45,841 nucleotides of DNA, from positions 1 to 45,841 of the forward strand of contig JAEZYD010000002.1 in the NCBI GenBank assembly GCA_023419375.1, read 5' to 3'. Positions 41,150 to 45,841 of this stretch are shown piece by piece. The notes below the pieces were generated by a model. The model was given only the letters and a program-made list of their open reading frames with translations. It was not told where the DNA came from and searched no databases. Source of the stretch: Pseudomonadota bacterium. Lineage in GTDB: Bacteria > Desulfobacterota > Desulfovibrionia > Desulfovibrionales > Desulfovibrionaceae. A program made the translations under genes and the position numbers. The stretch's first letter is position 1; every line of letters begins with the position of its first letter.

Positions 41150-43228
41150 GTGAAAATTTCGCAAAAATTAGTTATATTGACGGCAATTCCGCTGATCGCG
41201 TTCTTTATCGTAAGCTTGGTATTTATTAAAAACAACATCGATGAATCTAACATTGTCAGTGACATGGCTAATAATACGAAGTTATTGATGGCCGTATCTG
41301 ATCTTATACATGAATTACAGAGAGAAAGAGGGCGGACTTCCATTTACTTGTCAGGAGGTTCTCGCGAGGATATGGAAGGTCAAAGAAAGTCAACTGACTC
41401 AAAAATACCCTCAGTAACTAGCGCGCTAAATACATCAACAATTTCATCTCAAATCAAAACAAACACGGCAGAAGCAATATCTGAAATTGAAAAGGTTCGA
41501 AGCACTGCCAATCAAAAAGGACCAGCTAAAGACGTTGTCGACACTTATGGGAAGATTATTTCTGCTTTTATGTCAACTGAGACAACAATAGCCAATTCAA
41601 AGACGACAAGAGGATTTGGGAAGGCTCTGACAACTATCATAATTCTGGAAACTGCAAAAGAAAATGCTGGAAAATTAAGAGCGACCGTATCCGGTGTTTT
41701 GACGGCTGACAAGCCATTCGACGAAGAGCTTTTCACTCGGCTGATTACTTTTAAAGCTAATATTGATGCGAACCTAGATTCGAAAGCGATTGTACTGAGC
41801 TCAACTGCCAAAACACTCCTTGAAGATAGTAGGAAGTCTGAAGCATGGGCCGGTGTCAATAAAGTATTCAATGTTGTACTGACAAAGTCTAAAGACGGAG
41901 AATTTGGCATTAGCGGCAAAGACTTTTTTGCTACAATAACAAAAGTTATTGATGACATGTACTCAGTCCGCAACAAAGAGGTCGAGTCGATAGTTAATAA
42001 CTTGTCAATAATTCAAGACGAAATTGCCAGCACCCTTTTAAAGGTTTACTTTTCATTAGGGTTAATCTTGCTGTTAGCTTTGATCTCTGCTTTCTTTCTG
42101 GCGCGTTCAATTGCTGCTCCTATCAATCATATAATTTCGTATTCGAAAGATGTTGCGAGTGGAAATCTAAATGCAACACTTGTTGAACGGTTCAGCCATG
42201 ACCTTGGGGTGCTTCAAGCGTCTTTGGAGGCTATGGTTGAAAACTTAAAATCCAAGATTCTAGAAGCAGAGCGAAACAGTTCTATTGCCTCTGAGCAAAC
42301 TGAAAAAGCTTTACTGGCCATGAAAGAAGCCGATGTTGCAAGACAGAAGGCCGAAAGTGCCAAGGCCGAAGGCATGCTTCAAGCAGCTCATCAACTTGAA
42401 GGCGTAGTAGAAATTGTTTCATCAGCTTCTGAGCAACTCTCAGCGCAGATTGAGCAGTCCAGTCGTGGTGCAGATGAGCAATCAGGCCGTGTACGCGAAA
42501 CAGCCACCGCCATGGAAGAGATGAATGCCACCGTGCTGGAAGTTGCCCGTAATGCCCAACAGGCTGCGGATGTTTCTCACCAAGCACGCCAGCAAGCTCT
42601 TGAAGGCTCTAAAATTGTCACTGACGCTGTTAAGAGTATCGAAGCAGTTCACGCTCAGTCCATCGCGATCAAGGAAGATATGGATGTCCTTGGTAAGCAG
42701 GCTGAAGGTATTGGGCAGATCATGAGTGTGATTGCCGATATTGCCGATCAGACCAATTTGCTGGCTCTTAACGCAGCAATTGAAGCTGCTCGCGCTGGTG
42801 ATGCTGGTCGTGGATTTGCTGTGGTTGCCGATGAAGTGCGCAAGCTTGCTGAAAAGACCATGACAGCTACCCAGGAAGTGGGCAACGCTATTACAGGTAT
42901 TCAGGAAGGTACTCGCAAGAATATCCACAACGTGGAACAGGCTGGTGTGTCCATTGAAGAAGCTGCAAAGCTTTCAGCCCGTTCTGGTGAATCGCTCAAG
43001 CAGATTCTGGAGTTTGTTCAACTGGTAAATGATCAGGTGCAATCAATTGCAACCGCCACTGAACAACAATCCGCTGCCAGTGAGGAAATTAACCGTTCAG
43101 TGGAACAGGTGGCAACCATTTCTACTGAAACTGCTCAGGCAATGGAACAGGCATCCAGTGCAGTAGCTGACCTTGCGCAGCAGTCCCAGGCCTTACAGCG
43201 ACTCATTGTTGAAATGAAGAAGGGATAA
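41150..43228 (+). CDS. Methyl-accepting chemotaxis protein with NIT sensor domain
   Basis: A 692-residue chemoreceptor. Helix 1 (about 9-27) and helix 2 (about 303-325) enclose a periplasmic NIT-type domain: LIHELQRERGRTSIYLSGGSRED is the hallmark, known from nitrate/nitrite-sensing proteins. A HAMP domain (about 326-380) and the signalling hairpin follow, with the conserved tip MSVIADIADQTNLLALNAAI and AGDAGRGFAVVADEVRKLAE. The start is GTG with AAGGGG upstream. No C-terminal CheR tether pentapeptide is visible. The first 1.2 kb is very AT-rich while the signalling half has balanced core-like codons, so the gene may be a fusion. Confidence 0.93.
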   Translation: MKISQKLVILTAIPLIAFFIVSLVFIKNNIDESNIVSDMANNTKLLMAVSDLIHELQRERGRTSIYLSGGSREDMEGQRKSTDSKIPSVTSALNTSTISSQIKTNTAEAISEIEKVRSTANQKGPAKDVVDTYGKIISAFMSTETTIANSKTTRGFGKALTTIIILETAKENAGKLRATVSGVLTADKPFDEELFTRLITFKANIDANLDSKAIVLSSTAKTLLEDSRKSEAWAGVNKVFNVVLTKSKDGEFGISGKDFFATITKVIDDMYSVRNKEVESIVNNLSIIQDEIASTLLKVYFSLGLILLLALISAFFLARSIAAPINHIISYSKDVASGNLNATLVERFSHDLGVLQASLEAMVENLKSKILEAERNSSIASEQTEKALLAMKEADVARQKAESAKAEGMLQAAHQLEGVVEIVSSASEQLSAQIEQSSRGADEQSGRVRETATAMEEMNATVLEVARNAQQAADVSHQARQQALEGSKIVTDAVKSIEAVHAQSIAIKEDMDVLGKQAEGIGQIMSVIADIADQTNLLALNAAIEAARAGDAGRGFAVVADEVRKLAEKTMTATQEVGNAITGIQEGTRKNIHNVEQAGVSIEEAAKLSARSGESLKQILEFVQLVNDQVQSIATATEQQSAASEEINRSVEQVATISTETAQAMEQASSAVADLAQQSQALQRLIVEMKKG

Positions 43229-43249
43229 CCCTCTCAATTCCGTTCCTTC

Positions 43250-43285
43250 GAAAGGCCGCTCAGAAATGGGCGGTCTTTCTTTTTC
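43250..43285 (+). terminator. Terminator of the NIT chemoreceptor gene
   Basis: GAAAGGCCGC pairs with GCGGTCTTTC (one G-U) around TCAGAAATGG, followed by TTTTTCC. Confidence 0.8.
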
Positions 43286-43342
43286 CAATGCTGGTTCCTG
43301 CTCAGAAGATCCTCAAAACCGATTCCAACTCCTCTTCAATAA

Positions 43343-43582
43343 TCAAACATCCTCACCCTCATTCCCATCTTCCGCTGCCTCCTGCCTCGCCTGTTCCTGC
43401 AGCTCAGCCAAAATCGAAACAATCGGATCAAAAATATCCAACTGGCATTTCAAAATTGCTTTTGTAAGCTTGAATGTATCTTGCAGGCAATAAGCAGCTT
43501 CATCTTGAAATATTAATGATGCTGGAATACAATCATCCGTAATCTTATCATTTAACGGCACAATATTATTATTCTGGTCCAT
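43343..43582 (-). CDS. Small acidic hypothetical protein
   Basis: A 79-residue protein (MDQNNNIVPLNDK) rich in Asp, Glu and Gln at its end (AELQEQARQEAAEDGNEGED). GGAG stands nine bases before the ATG, supporting a real gene. The middle QDEAAYCLQDTFKLTKAILKCQLD would form helices. No family recognised. Convergent with the chemoreceptor gene. Confidence 0.62.
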   Translation of the reverse strand: MDQNNNIVPLNDKITDDCIPASLIFQDEAAYCLQDTFKLTKAILKCQLDIFDPIVSILAELQEQARQEAAEDGNEGEDV

Positions 43583-43686
43583 CGTAAATCTCCATAAATG
43601 TTTTGTAAGTTGTCTGTTAAAGTTACATTCTGCATCTATATAAAAATATAGCTATTTACTATATTATGTTTTGGAGGAGTTGCAGG

Positions 43687-43899
43687 ATGGAAATTACAGA
43701 AACTCATTTAAATGCTATTCAGGAAGTGGCTGCGGCATTGAGAATGACCGTGGACGATTTTTTGACTGAAGAGGTAAGGGGCATAACCCCTGAACAAGCG
43801 CGGGAGTATTTGACCGCATTCGTGAGCGGTGCTGATGATAGCAAAATTCTTACCGCGTATTACCTGGTTAGAGCGACCACTGATCCATTCAAGAAGTAG
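43687..43899 (+). CDS. Small hypothetical protein
   Basis: A 70-residue protein (MEITETHLNAIQEVAAALRM) with GGAGGAG upstream. It is largely helical: TVDDFLTEEVRGITPEQAREYLTAFVSG. A ribbon-helix-helix or short regulator is possible, but I see no diagnostic motif. A terminator follows. Confidence 0.65.
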   Translation: MEITETHLNAIQEVAAALRMTVDDFLTEEVRGITPEQAREYLTAFVSGADDSKILTAYYLVRATTDPFKK

Positions 43900-43918
43900 C
43901 GAATATTGATCTATTAGC

Positions 43919-43945
43919 AAAATCCCATGCAGGTGGGATTTTTCT
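43919..43945 (+). terminator. Terminator behind the 70-residue ORF
   Basis: AAATCCCA and TGGGATTT form an 8-base stem with loop TGCAGG, followed by TTCTTTT. Confidence 0.85.
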
Positions 43946-44212
43946 TTTGGAAATTCCCCGGCCCATCCCAGATCCCCATCCACACAATCTTCCCCAAGCC
44001 CTTTTCCTGGGCCATATTTAAGCCCTCCTGGGATTTTTCCCTTGGGATATCGGTTGGGGTGGGATTTGGAAAAAAATCTCTTTAGAATCGAGATATGGCC
44101 CAATGTCCGTTTTTATATGGCAAGTGGCAAAGTCATGTTTATGCGTATGTGTACTTTATATTTAACACTTTCAAATAGATATTTCATCAAAAATCTATTT
44201 GGAGGTATTCTA
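43946..44212. other. Intergenic region with CCCATCCC-type dyads
   Basis: About 270 bases. CCCATCCCAGATCCCCATCC (43961-43980) opposes CCCTCCTGGGATTTTTC and GGTTGGGGTGGGATTTGG (44053-44070), so long imperfect pairing is possible. No gene is supported before the ATG at 44213. Confidence 0.5.
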
Positions 44213-44605
44213 ATGGATTGTAAAGACTGGCAGCTTATTTGTTGTTACACTAGGCAAAAAGCTCTTGATGATGGTGTTCTGGTAGATGTATCAGACTTTG
44301 TAAGTGATTTTGGATTTATTGTTCCGGTAGCAGTTACAGCAACGCTTTTTAACGGCTACATTCTGCCAAGTGCAAAATTGGTTGAAGCTGGACAAACATC
44401 CGAATCTCGTATGATTGACCTTTTGGTAATATTACTGTTGAAGATCATGGCACGGCCTCACACAGATCGGATTACGTTCAACGTGAGCTTCGATATGGAA
44501 GTGGGGGAGGTCATTGAATCCAGGTTAGTGCAGATTGTCGCGGTCATTGGCCCTGGAGATGCTGGTGAGCCAGTGTTGACTATTATGCTTCCCGAAGATG
44601 ATTAA
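44213..44605 (+). CDS. DUF6573-like accessory protein
   Basis: A 130-residue protein (MDCKDWQLICCYTRQKALDD). The opening QKALDDGVLVDVSDFVSDFGFIVPVAVTATLF matches the pattern of a family common on plasmids and integrative elements (QAI-DGVLVDVSE-A-E-GF-YPVALT), assigned from memory to DUF6573. A later part FNVSFDMEVGEVIESRLVQIVAVIGPGDAGEPVLTIMLPEDD ends it. GGAGG precedes the ATG; an upstream frame is not credible. Function unknown. It supports a mobile-element origin of this segment. Confidence 0.78.
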   Translation: MDCKDWQLICCYTRQKALDDGVLVDVSDFVSDFGFIVPVAVTATLFNGYILPSAKLVEAGQTSESRMIDLLVILLLKIMARPHTDRITFNVSFDMEVGEVIESRLVQIVAVIGPGDAGEPVLTIMLPEDD

Positions 44606-44614
44606 AAAAAGTGA

Positions 44615-44645
44615 GCCGTATCAGTTGGATACGGCCCATTTTATT
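44615..44645 (+). terminator. Terminator of the DUF6573-like gene
   Basis: GCCGTATC and GATACGGC form an 8-base stem around AGTTG, followed by CCATTTTATTTTC. Confidence 0.8.
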
Positions 44646-44823
44646 TTCATCCCCTTTGCATAAATATAATCCTGATGTGGCTCAGCGTGAAAATGAGCGT
44701 GAACAGCCAACATTTTAATTTTTTTCTTGTTTTTCAGATAGTTATATAAAATCGTTCTAGTTTAGCAGAATTATTTTCTAAGTGCTTGTTATTTTTAAAT
44801 AATTACAAAAAGTTGGAGTGAAA

Positions 44824-45612
44824 ATGCAAAGTGTGAATAATTTAAGTGGATTGGTTGATGAAGTGCGGAGCATGGAGCGGCGGCATAATGAAGAAGTTGT
44901 GCAGCTGAAAATGCGTTTGGGAAGAGTGCTGCTTGATCTGAAATCTAAAAATATGCTTGAATTTCGGGTAGCTGTCAGAGAAAATGGACTGTTGATGAAC
45001 ACGTTTGATGAATTAATGAAAATTGTAAGCATAAACCCACCACAAGAATGTCATTGGCTCGGTTATAGAAATTTGCTGAAGATTGCTGATGCGCTCCCAA
45101 AGGGGAAAAACATTGCAACATTTGCAAAGCCATTCGAAACAGAAAGTCCTGATGATGCTACTAAAGCTTTGATTCTGAAGCATCTTTTAAAGTGCAATGG
45201 AATTAACGGAATATCTGATAATGCTATTACATTATTTGCAAAAGCAGGTGTCGCAAGCAAGCTGACCAAAGCAAATATTGATCGCATCAAGTTGAGCAAA
45301 AATCAAACCAAGACATTACAATCAATTTTTACAACTCAAACTCAAGGTGGTGCTTCATCTAAAAAGACTGTTCTTAATCCGAGATTGCAGCAGAATATTG
45401 AAAAAATGAATTGTGATGTGAGAAGTAGCCTTGCGGAAGATGTAGATACAAAATTTATTGATATTTCTGGATTGATGGAGCTTGTTGTAGGCCTTGAAAT
45501 GTTGGTGAAAAAAGTACAAGTGGAAAATAAGGGTGATTACAAATTGGGAAGTGCTGTAGAAAAGGATGAGCTTGAAAAACTTATTGATGAGTTGTTGAAG
45601 GAGGAAAAATGA
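44824..45612 (+). CDS. Hypothetical protein, AT-rich accessory gene
   Basis: A 262-residue, Lys/Asn-rich soluble protein (MQSVNNLSGLVDEVRSMERR). The N-terminal region NEEVVQLKMRLGRVLLDLKSKNMLEFR may form a coiled coil or bind DNA. No catalytic motif is visible. The end (VEKDELEKLIDELLKEEK) is strongly charged. GGAG lies five bases upstream of the ATG; a GTG six bases earlier is in frame. Its TGA overlaps the following ATG (ATGA), so the next ORF is probably coupled. Confidence 0.7.
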   Translation: MQSVNNLSGLVDEVRSMERRHNEEVVQLKMRLGRVLLDLKSKNMLEFRVAVRENGLLMNTFDELMKIVSINPPQECHWLGYRNLLKIADALPKGKNIATFAKPFETESPDDATKALILKHLLKCNGINGISDNAITLFAKAGVASKLTKANIDRIKLSKNQTKTLQSIFTTQTQGGASSKKTVLNPRLQQNIEKMNCDVRSSLAEDVDTKFIDISGLMELVVGLEMLVKKVQVENKGDYKLGSAVEKDELEKLIDELLKEEK

Positions 45613-45758
45613 GAATTTATTTGTCATCAATTGCACCACAAGTAATTACTGATCTCAATTTTATAAGACCTGATTTAAGGTTGAATGTGCTTCAACCTTT
45701 TGTTTTCAGGAATAAAGAAGTGGGTTCACTTCTTTGGACCAGTCAACGGCAAAACTAA
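45609..45758 (+). CDS. Short coupled ORF, probably truncated
   Basis: A 49-residue frame (MRIYLSSIAPQVITDLNFIR) beginning in an ATGA overlap with the gene ahead. The start looks like the N-terminus of a larger phage-type protein, but it stops early at 45758. The end (SLLWTSQRQN) fits neither part. It overlaps another frame from 45685. Insertion or a frameshift is possible. Confidence 0.4.
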   Translation: MRIYLSSIAPQVITDLNFIRPDLRLNVLQPFVFRNKEVGSLLWTSQRQN

Positions 45759-45834
45759 GGTGGACAGTTTCATTGGTTATGCCGCCCATCTAGGGCTAAT
45801 CAGAGGTGGCACTCCCTCTGGTTTGTACTGCTGA
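45685..45834 (+). CDS. Short overlapping ORF
   Basis: A 49-residue frame (MCFNLLFSGIKKWVHFFGPV) with AAGG four bases before the ATG, ending at TGA 45832-45834. The latter part GKTKVDSFIGYAAHLGLIRGGTPSGLYC reads more like a coding sequence than the overlapping frame. Too short to assign. Confidence 0.3.
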   Translation: MCFNLLFSGIKKWVHFFGPVNGKTKVDSFIGYAAHLGLIRGGTPSGLYC

Positions 45835-45841
45835 TATATCT

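Noticed and set aside
40912..41229. 105-residue frame before the NIT chemoreceptor
   Set aside because: No ribosome site, overlaps the chemoreceptor start, and shows no conserved feature.

Overview
The window looks like chromosomal DNA from a sulfate-reducing deltaproteobacterium of the Desulfovibrio type, probably near the D. desulfuricans group. I infer this from the GC-rich core, a periplasmic CbiK-type cobaltochelatase, a six-domain rpsA, a UbiX/PaaK/asparaginase-rich gene set and many chemotaxis and c-di-GMP genes. No species marker was tested.

Region 1 (1 to about 29.5 kb) is GC-rich core. It holds the end of a chemoreceptor gene, tRNA-Ala(GGC), an aspartate-type aminotransferase, sfsA with a His-rich minisatellite, an fsr-like exporter coupled to ogt, a GNAT, an L-asparaginase, a PaaK-type ligase, a Cys-rich exported protein, a membrane protein, cbiK, rpsA, an EamA transporter, a REC-REC-GGDEF regulator, nspC, a polysaccharide deacetylase, tRNA-Val/tRNA-Asp, an ArsR/MBL divergent pair, cysC, dgt (frameshifted), gmhA, an acetolactate synthase, a repeat-rich gap, and a leftward run of ubiX, an MBL hydrolase, an rrf2 regulator and cysK. 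Behind the ArsR gene lies an unlisted remnant of a HlyD/DevB-type adaptor.

Region 2 (about 29.5 to 37.6 kb) is an AT-richer island between an intact tRNA-Arg(CCG) and the displaced 3' half of a tRNA-Pro gene with its terminator. It is a replication cassette: two AlpA/excisionase-like HTH proteins, small ORFs, a RepA-like ATPase carrying a degenerate TOPRIM-like segment, and a 912-residue archaeo-eukaryotic primase fused to a DUF927-type helicase. Directly downstream is an array of TGTGCG iterons with a hairpin, the best candidate origin. No integrase, capsid or conjugation gene is visible; only a possible 18-residue integrase tail remains beside tRNA-Arg. This satellite- or plasmid-like replicon is the most interesting object here.

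Region 3 (37.6 to 45.8 kb) is also AT-rich. It carries a dCache-GGDEF diguanylate cyclase, an EAL-HDOD protein and a NIT-domain chemoreceptor, so a c-di-GMP/chemotaxis group. It then has small accessory genes of mostly unknown function, one resembling DUF6573, and ends in two overlapping short ORFs that may mark a disrupted gene.
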